In this document: positions 14,001-25,031 of the stretch, in pieces
Position numbering within the stretch: the first letter of the stretch is position 1
Layout of the letters: every line of letters starts with the position of its first letter
Source: Toxoplasma gondii ME49
Lineage: Eukaryota > Apicomplexa > Conoidasida > Eucoccidiorida > Sarcocystidae
Reading direction: 5' to 3'
NCBI RefSeq assembly: GCF_000006565.2
Contig: NC_031474.1
Span: forward strand, 3,445,662-3,509,661
Length of the DNA: 64,000 bases
The notes under the pieces: generated by a model
What the model was told of the DNA's origin: nothing
Databases searched by the model: none
Seen by the model: the letters and a program-made list of their open reading frames with translations, nothing else
Position numbers and translations under genes: made by a program

Positions 14001-17000
14001 AAGATAACCGACTACAAAACGCGGAGCATACCGTTATATTCGATGACCATATGTGTCCACATTGTTGTAACTAAAATAGAATAAACAGAGACATTGTTGT
14101 ACCTAGGATACTGATTATGGCTCCAGTAGGCGCACAGACAATCATGATTGGTCCTTCTACGCAAGAATGAGGTACCCTGCACATCCATGAATGCAGAGTG
14201 AGCCGCTACACGAGGCCAGACATCTGAGTGCGGCCGAGAAGTCAAGACGTGACAACCCCTTGTTTCTTGCACCTGCCGGAATACTTCCACCTCCTCTGCA
14301 TTTGTACCACGACGACCCATTCTGCATACCTTGACAATATTATCCGTCCCAGCCGTCAATGCAATTTGAGGAAACGCATCTTTCGCTCGGGCAGTCACGT
14401 TGTCCTCTTCTCTCATGAGACCCCGTTGGGAATCCAGTTCAAAGTGCGTGACAATCGCCGCTGTGATGGCGCCGCTCATGAGGGGAATTTCTCGTATGCA
14501 GGTGAGACACCGTGACAGGACACCAAAACAAGAAGCAGCTGGAAGCACAGGTCGTTGACTCAGGCTCGAGCAACGCTTGCTGGCGTCGCTGCAGCCCGTC
14601 GAGGGCCGACCGGAGAGACTAATAGTCTTAGGTGTACAGCCGCCTCGAGTGCAGCTCCGACTCCGCTGAGTTGCGCCGGCTGTGACACTCCGAGGCGACC
14701 AATAGGGAGGCGTGAAAGAGTGGCCTTCTTCGTCAAAAGGCGAGTCTGGACAAGGGTCGGGTCCTGACTGAAGCCCGGACAAGCACAATGGCGACAGGGA
14801 GGTGTACACAGACAAGTCGGAGAGAGCACACCTCAAAACAGGAGAAAGAAATTAGCTGAGAGAGATCATGCTCTTCATCGTTCCTTCTGCGCCGCCACCA
14901 CAGTGTGACAACTGTGTGAACGTCGTGGGCAACGCTTGCGGTTACGAAAAGCCATGTACAGACTGGCACTCATAGCGTGTCTGTTCACGTAACAGGGCAT
15001 CCGATGGAGCGGGGATCTATTCATTGATGTCCTGCGCGATGGAAATGAGGGACCTGCTGCAGCCTCCCTTGCGTACGACCACCCATGTCACGGCCTATCG
15101 CTTGACTAGACACTGCCCTTATCGCGATGTTGAGACGGGGAGAACCAGCCCACACAGTTTCGTGGAGGCAAATCGAGAGAAACGCGACTGTGAAAATGCT
15201 CTATGAGCGAAAAAGCGTTGTTGGTAAGGGCAATTCCTAGGCCACCCTAGGCCGCTGCCTTACCGCTTCTCTTAGGTCGTAGAACCTCATCTTTGAATCG
15301 CTGGAACAAACGACCAAAACACCCTGATCGCTTCCCACGAAGCCATAGGCAGTAATTTGTGCGCCGCCTTCAGTGGAGCCTTGTTTTGCCGAAGCAGTGT
15401 AGGGCAGCGCCGAGAGAGTACTTGCGCTGGCCCTTCGAGCAGGCCGAGGCAGGCAAACTTTCGCTTTGTAAAGAAGGGATGGGAATGCGAAGCAGCAGAT
15501 GCAACGGCCATCGAAGTAACGAGCCATAATCTCCCCACCAGGACTGAAGGCAAGAGGCGGCATGTCTCCCGGCGGTAGGTGGACTCCAGGATTTTCGATG
15601 CGCTGTGTTAGTTGGTACTCCAGCTGCTCGTCGTGGATCGAAATGGCTAAGAGAAGGCAAAGAAATCGAAGGAATTGTGAAACACGCTTCAGCGGGTGCA
15701 GGGAGAAAGCGGCAAAAGAATCCCCACACCCAATGTGGATAAACAGAGAACAAGATTATCTGGCAGAAATCTGCAGCAGAGACCGAGAAGGAAAGAAAGA
15801 ATCGGATGCGAGAAAGAAGCAGCTTTGCACGAAAGAACCTGGAAACGAAAACTAAAACGCGAAAACAGACAAGGCGAAAGATTGTCGTTGAGGTGTGCGT
15901 CCGCGGCATGGTAAAAGGCTGAGATTACCCTCTGGAACTCTTCCTTCCTCTCTTCTATCTTTACCCCTTCGTATCCTTTTTCGTCTCTCCGATTGACTAG
16001 AGTTGCCTCAGGGACTGTTTCAACTATAAGCTGCTCACCTCCACAGGAGTCCACGGCGACGAGGAGACAGCGGCTTTGCTCCACGTGGCTCTCGCGGTGG
16101 TCCCTGGCCGCATTTCGGACGAAATAGATCCCGCAGATCGAATGCAAGTGATGCCGAGCTTCCAACATCACCTGAGGAGGCTTCGCGTCGATGTCAAACA
16201 CTCGCAGAGCGCCGCTATCGAAGCCAACTGCGAGCACGCGTTCCAGGGGATGGCAGGCTACCCGCGTCGGCAGGTCAGCAGACGACTGAAACTCGAAAGC
16301 CTGGAAACAAAGAAACAGTCTCGCGCTTCCCTTCGTCTACTGCACAGGGCCCAACTTTAGGCAGACCATAGGTGCGTTTCTGAAGATGCGTCTACCGAAA
16401 AGCAGAGACCGGGGAAGATGCAGAGGCCATAAAAAGGGCTACACCGTCTACGCTGTGTTGGGATACGAACAAGACAGGAACGAGGCGGAACATGCGCTCG
16501 ACCACAAACGAATGATTCATAAGAATATACCGCTCCCTCGAGCAAGGTGTAAGGAATATTTTTTACAGGAAGAACTGACTTGTGTGAGCAAGCGAAAAAT
16601 ACTTGTGTTGGTGCAAACGGTCACGTGCGTATGGGGGTGCTGCTCTATCGCGGACACGATTGGGATGAACCTGATGAATCTAATGGAAACAAACGAATGT
16701 CACGAGGTGAGGGGAGGCAACTGACACGTGGATTTACTCAAGACCTTAGAGGATAGAGTTACTGTTGCTCTTTGGCTTCGAAGTGGTCTACACTGTCTAC
16801 GCAGACGGCCCTATCGATGCGCTCATGGATTAGAAAACGTGCAAAACACCTGAAAGCTGCAACATACCTCATGCAGATCTGGTAGAGACCAGACGCGGAC
16901 AGACCGGTCTGTCGATACCGTATAGAGCTCTCTCCATGCTTCTAAGAAAACACAGAGAAACGGAGAGATGCGGCTGCAGAGCCACTGCAGCAAGCCCCGT

Positions 17001-20000
17001 GCCGCTCAGAGGGCTTGTTGCGAGGGCATCACAGCTGCCTTAGGTGTGTGTGCTGAGATTCAAGAGAGCGTCTCTTGAGCAGACAAACGCTTTACTGGCG
17101 ACTACGAGCCGACACGCGCCCACGTGGACATCCTCAATCGTCTTTAGCAACTCACATCCCCAACAGTGACGGCTGTGCGTGGTAGATGAGACGAAGTCGA
17201 ACATCTACTGACGGTGCCTCCGTTTGCTATCTTCGTACGCCGCAGTCCTTCTGGCCGTACAGCCTGTCTCCTGACTTGGTTTGGCCTGTTTTGCCACGTC
17301 AATGCTCTATGTTTCGTCCGTTGTCTAGTAGCTGCGGAGGTCTCTGGACTGCTTGCTTTGGAGTTGCTGTTTGTTCTCTCTCCAGGGCCTCTGCCCAGGC
17401 TGCTCCAGGGCGTCGTCGGTATGCATTTATGCTTTCTAACGTTCGAGCCAAGTTCGTGTGAAGTGCGTTTCTCCCACATTTCGACAGTCTTACAACCGGT
17501 CTGTGCGCGTATCCTGCTCCGTGCGTGACTCTGGCTGCTGCGATATGTTTTCTCACTCTCTCCAGTCCTCTTCTCACCGCTTACTGCTGCGTCCCTGATA
17601 GGCCTGGCGTGCGTCCTGAGAAGGGGCTGGTATTGCTGAGAGCCCAGATTCAGGACTCCCACGCTTCCATCCGCGGCAGTGCACAGCAGCTGCAGGCCAT
17701 CTTCAGATCCGTCGACACCCACGGCGGCCGCTTCTTGGCTTTTCACATGCATGAAGCAACTCTGAAACGTCAGAGGCCATACTCTGTAAAGGAGGAGACA
17801 AAGAGGTGAATGGTGAAGCGAAACTATATATGGTAAAAGTGTAACTACGGATGTGCAACACACATTAACACGCCACTGCACCGGTTTTCATTTGGAAATA
17901 CAGGTACATAGTATACTGTACACAGTAACGTTGAAGTTTATTTGTGCACGTCCTTGGCCATCTTCACAGAGGTACGCATGCGCAGGTATGCATGCATCGT
18001 CAGCGCAGATTGTCTAGAAGTTCTGATACAGCGATGCCACTATTCTCACCGAATGAAGCCATCCTCCGACGCAGTTGCGCAGAAGGCGTCGCTCACGCTG
18101 AGGGACCATATCGGTCCTGCGTGCAGCTTGTAGACTCGCTGCAGCTGGCGAGAAACGTAGTCCACCTGCAGGGGCACAAACACTAAACATAGCACCTGGA
18201 GAATCAACTCTTGAAGGCAACTCTGAGGCTCCCGGATCCCATGCCGCCAGAAATGCATCGATCTGATTCAAATTAATAAACCAACGCTGTTACGGTACGT
18301 AATCCAGAATCGTTGAGATGGCAGAATGCACGGCTCTTACCTGAGCAACACATCCTGATGTAGAGGAACAAAAGACCCGTGCCGCCGCTAACCACTTTTC
18401 TCCTGCGTCTGCCGAGTCACACACAAATATGGGAATTGAATGAAACGAATCCACTATACCCTAAGAACTCACTGAAAATCGGACCCAGATACCAACCAGT
18501 GTTACCAAGGGAACCACAAAGCTGCGGAACTGCGTCTTGGCTTTTATTCCTGCATCGAATCTGTCACATACGGCGTTTCGATGGTCTTATGACCCTCAGC
18601 AAACAGCTCGCGAATACGAAGACATTGCAGTGGTATCCCTGCCTCAGGAAGGGCAAAATCATACCAACGGAAAAAAGTGTACCGGAACATGTCCCAGAGA
18701 TAACAAAAACAGACTGAGGAACTTAGCTAACGGGCTTGAGCGCCTCGCAGCTTGTCATTCTGGGCGAAGATATTCCTGGGTGAGCTACACTTGAACGAGA
18801 TTGAGGACGTGCCGACCGTGTGGTTGACATACGACTGAGGACGGATTGAAAGGTCCGGGAGCATTCGAAGTCGAGGTCTGTGTAACAGTTAGCGCGCGCC
18901 GCCGCCTCAAGGACGACACTGCAGCCTGGTAGGTGAGAGTTCTGTGTAGGGGAACAGAAAACAACGCGATCATCTTCAAAGGTTACCTCTTTTTGCGCAG
19001 CTTAGTGCCTCAGTTTGGAGCTAGTGAGCTACCGTGAGCAACCGATTCTCTGTCCTGCCGTGTCACAAGGTTTTCATGCAGTAGCAAATGATGATGGAGG
19101 TGTGAAACAAGCTCGACAACTGACTGCGTGGTCGAGGGCATATCTTCCCATCTTTTTTCTATCGCGTACGGTATACTGTCCACAGAAGGCTTTAATCAAG
19201 ATCGCATATAGCGTATGAGGAAAGGATTTTGATTCTGCCCGCACATACACTTGCACAACACGGAACGACCGATTTATCTCACCTTGATCCTCCAGAACCT
19301 TATGTTTTCGTTGCCGCAGGAGATGAGACAGAACTCGTCAAAGGGAGAGAATTTGATGCAAGCAACATCGAAGTCGGAAACCTGACGAGCCACCAGGCTG
19401 CAGCGTCCTTCAGAACGCAGTCTACTCAAATCCCAAATCTGCAATTGTTGGCGTCGCTGTGTGTCAATGCCCGCAACCTAAAAGAGATGGGCACCCAAGA
19501 AAAACGATTCAGCAAGATGCCTACGGAAAGCACCAGTTGTTTCGGAACGATTCATATAACTCAACTTACACGCCAGGCAGAGACAAACAAGGCTACTGGT
19601 ACCGTATTAATTATTGCTGAGCACGCGCGAGTCGCTAGAGAAGTGGAGAAAGAACCCCACTCCCACATAGATGCTTTGGGCTCTCAGTGTTACGCCAGCC
19701 AGCTGTTTCCAGAAAAGAAGGTTCGAAGACGAGGAGCACAGCATACGACACGGAGGCATGAACACAAAATGGGAAAGTGAGCTGGAGTCAACGGTCACCT
19801 ACAACCATGCATCGACACTGACTGTCGAAGCGAAAGACACGTATCGCAACCAGCGACGGGCATTGAAGGATCTGCAAAAAGCACCAGGTAACACGGCAGA
19901 GGTTGTGTCCAGGAAATCTTCGTCAAGTCGCTCTTCCCGCATTTTAACCAAGTTCCATTTCCTCTGTGTCTCACGCTCTGCAGGTAGCATGCAACTTCAG

Positions 20001-23000
20001 GAGGCCTTGTGTGTGCGGAAGTTGCTTGAATTTGATGGCATTCGTCCGCTGATTATCCCTAAATCAGGGCTCAGCTTTCCTCTTCGTCCCGCAGCAGTAG
20101 CCGGGTAATCTAAGTGACCAGAATGAGTGGTGCTAACCAGAGGTGTGCAAGTGTTTTCCTGGTTCATGCAGGCCCATTTCCAGTTTGCTGGCAACGCGTC
20201 GGTCACACCAGGAAAGAAAGGCCAAAGCAACAAGAACACACGGTCCGTACGGGGACCACTGCGGCTTCGGGGTGAAACCGTCAAAACGTCTCTCAAGAGT
20301 CCCTATCGAAGCCACTCGTCTTTTTGCAGCTAGTGAGGAAACGGAGCTTTATCAGACAAGCGTTCTTCTCTTTATTCACGTACTGCTGCACAAAACGGGG
20401 ACTCGCCGGCGACATGCCATATCCTGTGTACAAAACAGAAGGGTACAGAGACGACGGAACTACGGAAGTACTTCCCTTCCAAGGTGAAGACGCTTTTTGA
20501 GTCCGGCTGTATGAACATTTTCAAGGATCCGTGCAGGCCGTTACGGAAGAGACACGGCCCCAGACTTGAGTTTCTAGATGGGGAGATATTCCAGCACAGA
20601 AGATACACTCCAGACAAAAGACGGTGGTGACTATTCTTCTGTACGGCAGCACTTGAACGCTGGTGTAAAAGTATGTGTTGCGACGATACATGGAACAGCC
20701 CTGTTGAGTTAGCTTCCGAGATGTCTACGGAGGCCTTACCGGATCTGCGGGGCTGCACCTGTCCCCTTATCGTTTTGCACTGTGGCCGCCATAGCCAAAT
20801 TAGGACTAACATCGAGTAAGTCTATGGCCGCGCTATGACCGAAGAGACATTTCTGAGAGCCTAGAGCAGATAGAAAGACAGGAGAAGCAAGCCGAATGTC
20901 GCCTTTACGTTGACTGGTACGGACTGTCTGCATAAAATTACTTTCCGCTGCATGCGCTCGGTGAGAATCAAGAGCGGTTTCACTGTGTAAGGTGTGGAAG
21001 GCATGAGTGACAGCCGCTGCTCTCACGCTGTTTAGACAGTGGACTGTGGCGTTTTGCCTCTTCGGCGTGTATGACACCACTGAACGCAGAAGGCTTCTCC
21101 AATGCAGCCGAGCAACATTCAGGCACGTATTGTGGTTAAGATGAGAGCTCACTAACCACTCTGGAGGTTAAGGTAAACAAGCGTTGACGCCTGGGCAATA
21201 AGAGCTTTTTCCCTGCCTGCCCACATAGCATGACGCTTTCTATTACAGGCGCCCGTTGGCGTGCCCATCATGCGGATAGCCTGCACACATGAACGAATAT
21301 CTGAAATCCAAGTTCAGCAGACAGCAACTTCGACTTTCATAGTCTCTCGAACACATGCACTACAAGTTTTTGGCACACGCTTCGGGAACACGATTCTTCA
21401 GAAACAGCAAGGCAGGAGATACAATGCCCATGTGGTGGCAGAACAGCTGGCAGGACGGTGAAACCGTGAACTAGAGAGTTTTTTCTGTGCAACAACTCTT
21501 GTGGCTGGTTGTGGGTGAAATGTTACCAGGGTGAAGGACTGTTACAGCTCAAACTTCGGAGTAACAGAGAGGTTGTATTCGTAGATCTTTGAACAGCGGA
21601 AAGGATTTCCCGTTCATATACACGGTAAGGCTATGTTCGAAGAGACAATAAAACTTTGTATCGTGCCGAACCGGACTCCATCTTTTGTATGCTGGCGACA
21701 ACTTGCGTAGGGGAAAGTCACGTAACGGCTTAATGATTGGCAGAGTCACATGTTAGATTAGCAGCACATCTGCTGGGTTATGTAAGACCTAATATGTCGC
21801 AACTGTGTGAATGAAAACGCCTAAAGTTAACAGAACGCAATTTTGGGGCATCGTGTTGATCTACGTGGTCAGGATGCATTTCCTACTGAGGCCGCACCTG
21901 CAACAGAGCGCCGCGACTGAAGAGTGATGAAGGCAGCAGAGGTTCCCCCTGCGTTACGGCTGTGCCGCCTCCTCGATTGCTGCTTTTTGAAATCCATGAA
22001 CAATCAGCCTGCATTCCTTCAACAGCGATCTGATCTCCTGTTCCGCCTATCCCCGTCCCATTCCTTGAGTTCCTCAGGCCGGGTTCTTCGCCTTCGTTTG
22101 GATCCGTGGCGGCTGCTGTGGTTCGAATCTCAGCTTTACTGCAGCTGTCTCCCTTTCCGCAAGAGAAAAACTCATCATCATCGCTCTCGTCACCCGTGAT
22201 AGGCAGAACGTCATCCGGCCGGCTTCCAAGAGGGGCGTATATCCACTGGCAGTCTTCTACTGTTGTCTTCGGAGAAAGTCGCATTCCACGTGGTAACATC
22301 TGTCAAAACAACACAGGAGGGGCAAGAGCGGATGCCCGCGCATCACAGATCAGGTTCGAGAACGGAGACAAATGCGAATTGTCGTCCCGTTGCTTAGTCT
22401 GTGCGCGAATCTTGCGGCCTCGGGCCAGTCGTAACTCGAGTGACTTTCCGACCAGAAAAATCAAAGGCAAAGCACAAGCCCTACATGAAGCATCTGCTGC
22501 CTCCTTAACCAGTCATATATATATATATATATATATATGGATATTTGGTCGCAACCTGAGCAATCCGTCGATAGCAGAGAGAGAAGTGTCATGGTTAACT
22601 ACAGTCTACGACGATGCTGTGACTTTCAGGCCAGCACCACAGAGAGAGCGACAACTTTTTCGCTTACGTTCTGAGGATACAGAATATCTGAAGTATAGAT
22701 GCCTCGAAGTTTTATGTTGGCGCATATCTGCATGGACTTGAGAACCATTCCTTTAGGAACTAAGCGCGTGTACTGGCCGAGAAGAGTCGGAGTGTTGATG
22801 CATAGCATCGTCCATACACCAGGTGACGGATGACAAGGATACTGGATTGTCCTCGAAGTTACCTGCGGAGAGGCACCAGAGCATCTCTCAAATGCCCTAG
22901 GGTCTATCGAGCCTCTAGTGCATGGAGAGAGTATGTTCGTCACAACCAACCATTCTGTATGCCCCCACCTCGAACGCCTTCCTCTGGGACCCGCTTCCCA

Positions 23001-24152
23001 CGCAAGCGGGACACCTTTTGTTGCCTTGCCACAGGCCAACCAGACCCACAATACAAGTATAATGGAACAAAGTGTAGATTTCCGCAGAAACCGTCATTTT
23101 GACTGTGAATGCGACTGTTGAGTTTTACATATCAGATGTCGAAAAAAGAGCGGATCCAACAGCTCAAACGCAGAATGCCACACCTTCGCTGAGTGCATCA
23201 GACGCACCTTCGGCTCTTTGACCATGTTACTGAAAGTCGCTCTCACGCATAACTTCTCGATAGTAGAAATGTCGAGGTGAATTACAAAGTGACGGGATTG
23301 CATCGCTTTGATTTGCATGTAGACCTGCGAAGCAAAGTTGACAACAGAAAACATTCCCAAACCACGAGGATTCGCAGTTGCACCTGCTTCGACAACGACC
23401 CGAGTCTGCTGAAGCTACGGTCAGCCTTGCTTTATGCACTATTGGTTGTTTCTTGCCAAACTAAGCAAGGAATGCAGCCCTAAAGCAAACTGAAAAATGT
23501 CGCTTTGGAAATTTTTACAGACCCGAGACACATGCACACCAGCTGCGAACTACTCGTGTTTTTAGATCCGTCCACCGCTTGGGTGGTTCTGCGATATCTA
23601 CAATCGAGAATTCCCTGAGAAATGTCTTACGTAAGAGCTCTTGAGTCCAAGAGATTTCTGCCGCCCTTTCCCGTGAGGTATTTGTATGAAATTATTTGAT
23701 GCAATCGCGCCATGGATCCGGATGACTCGAACTCCTAAAGCTTTGTCCTGGCATCAATAGCAATGCGGAGAACACGCGAGGCCAGCGGCAGCAACAATGG
23801 TCGACCACACATTGAACTGTACAGGCGGGCCGGTAAAGACAATCGCGTTGATCACCACGGCAAAGCCATACCTATCGCCGTCTGCATAGTTGCGTAGACA
23901 ACCGCGTTGCTGTCACTCCTTTCCGATCTGTTGCTTTTCGTACCTGTGACTTTCCAGTGATACTCAGAGACCCTCCTAACGCGAATACGTAATTGTCCAG
24001 ACTGTTATGGTGCAAAGACGGATTGAAGAGTATCACCTTACTGTTTCCTCCGTCACATCCCCTTGACATCTGCAGTTTTCTTCATCGTGTAGGGGAAATG
24101 CCTTCAAGACGTTCACGTAGGGTCCCTGACAGAGTAGATGCGCGGATGCCAT
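2060..24152 (-). CDS. POC16: POC16/WDR90 centriolar protein (CFA20 domain plus WD40 propellers)
   Basis: WDR90/POC16 proteins sit on centriole and ciliary microtubules. Exons 1-5 rebuild the N-terminal CFA20/DUF667 domain in phase: 24042-24152 (Met; GPYVNVLKAF), 23944-24001, 23631-23734 (IRIHGAIASNNFIQIP, SLGL), 23208-23324 (RHFVIHLDIS, FSNMVKEPK), 22668-22862 (IYTSDILYP). Then come 21898-22299, 21027-21158, 20740-20852, 20384-20573, 19283-19381 (ISCGNENIRFWRIK), 18833-18941, 18341-18402, 18050-18165 (ATASEDGFIR), 17585-17783 (opens VWPLTF), about 16868-16956, 16039-16300, 15264-15646, one ending 14330 (TAGTDNIVK), about 12488-13508 (opens LWNMDASP), pieces at 10.6-11.4 kb, 10162-10392, 9350-9651, 6282-6364, about 5485-5567, 4728-5013 (ATAGDDLTIRLW), 3925-4357, about 3250-3376, and last 2060-2191 (ISILVW near the end). 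Domain order follows human WDR90 from end to end. Start: first ATG before the CFA20 core. Not resolved: about five junctions between 16.9 and 2.2 kb. Introns are long for this phylum and carry mitochondrial scraps. Confidence 0.9.
12335..12452 (-). pseudogene. Nuclear mitochondrial fragment (cox1-like)
   Basis: On the minus strand this intronic stretch reads LELYSPGSG, then, after a frame shift, STCNVTIAVDGLA. These resemble the consecutive cytochrome oxidase I stretches '(R)FELYSSGS' and 'STYNVIITMHG'. It shares about 75 aligned bases with the copy at 37.73 kb. Frame shifts and stops show it is dead. Past 'GLA' it runs into a different sequence that also occurs near 26.05 kb. It lies in a POC16 intron. 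Confidence 0.65.
13935..13992 (-). pseudogene. Nuclear mitochondrial fragment (cox1-like)
   Basis: The minus strand reads LYLTTGAVFSILNTVLSL, close to the first-helix region of cytochrome oxidase I (general pattern LY...GA...LGT..SLLIR.EL). It is a second copy of the sequence seen at 14.1 kb and 60.0 kb. It lies inside a POC16 intron, between the exon ending at 14330 and the one starting at 13508. Confidence 0.65.
14040..14132 (-). pseudogene. Nuclear mitochondrial fragment (cox1-like)
   Basis: The minus strand reads TGAIISILGTTMSLFILF followed by a stop, then a tail (bases acaatgtgg.acac) also found after the copy at 60.0 kb. The shared core 'cctaggatactga.tatg' is nearly identical in the two copies. 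It lies 50 bases from the copy at 13.94 kb in the same orientation and in the same intron, so the two may come from one insertion or a local duplication. Confidence 0.65.
22515..22538. repeat. (AT)n microsatellite
   Basis: An uninterrupted run of 12 AT units lies in the POC16 intron between the exons ending at 22668 and starting at 22299. It has no other visible role. Confidence 0.95.
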
Positions 24153-25031
24153 CCTGCCGACCGCACGCGCCGTCAGAAAAGCTGCATCACCGTGGTTCGA
24201 GGCCTCATCCACTAACGCCTTTTCATTACTTTCGTCGTGCGACGACAGCCAACTGACTCGTGGGTAACTTCGGACGACGACGTTGAGCGTTCGATAAGAT
24301 CCCGCGCGCCAGCTAGGTTCCTATGCCCCATGATACAGTTTATGGAGTGAAAAGCGTTGTTTTCCACAGGCTTCTTACTAGGGAGAAACGACAACTAGAT
24401 GCTTGAATATTACTGTCGATGCGGTCTTGCATGCATTGCTTTCCTAAAAGATAAGGTGATCAGACGAGAACGACCGTGGGTCAGGTGAATTATTGCGTAG
24501 ACGTCCTATCAGTGCAAACGAGCTCCCAAATACATCGCATTGGATTTTCGTCCGTTGTGACTTTGTCGAAGATAAACCAAACTGGTACAGCTACTGTTGG
24601 AATGGTCGCGCTCTTCGCGATCACTCCACCTATTCATCAGTGCATGAGCATGCACCTGCATCTTCAGCTGCTGGCTGATGTTCTGGCCACCCTTTCTAGA
24701 AAATGCGTTGCTGCCCTGTTTGCACAAATCGGTTTACAGCCGACGGTTCTCCATCGAGAATTTTCTGCCGTTTCTAGGAGGCTGATCCTGAAAACTCTAC
24801 TACATGAAAGTGGGGGAAGGAAATTTTCTTTCGCAATACCGCTTCTCTCGATTCAGGCATGGAAACAACACCAGTCTGCACCGATCTTGTTCCTTTACCA
24901 ACTCATTGTTTCCAGAGGGTACACTACCAGTTAGTGGGTTGGAGAGAAATCCCACTGGGCGATTGACGGGCCCACTTTTGTGTCTGGCTGCAACAGGTTC
25001 CGCAGACTCTCTATTGCATCTACGGTAGCAA
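24153..25031. other. Intergenic region upstream of POC16
   Basis: This 0.88-kb stretch separates the POC16 start codon from the stop codon of the next minus-strand gene. It should contain the POC16 promoter and 5' leader. No TATA-like signal or repeat stands out. The plus-strand open frame across 24476-24934 has no recognisable motif or splice context. Confidence 0.5.

Noticed and set aside
19229..19780. Plus-strand open frame of 183 codons
   Set aside because: It runs antisense to the POC16 exon at 19283-19381, whose product (CGNENIRFWRIK) clearly fits the family, and it has no motif of its own.
19620..19780. Minus-strand piece reading NLLFWKQLAGV, first taken for a POC16 exon
   Set aside because: Its phase fits neither neighbour, whereas exons 20384-20573 and 19283-19381 join directly in phase 0 and match the family better.
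22110..22140. GGTTCGAATC resembling a tRNA B box
   Set aside because: No A box or cloverleaf can be folded around it, and it lies in a POC16 exon.
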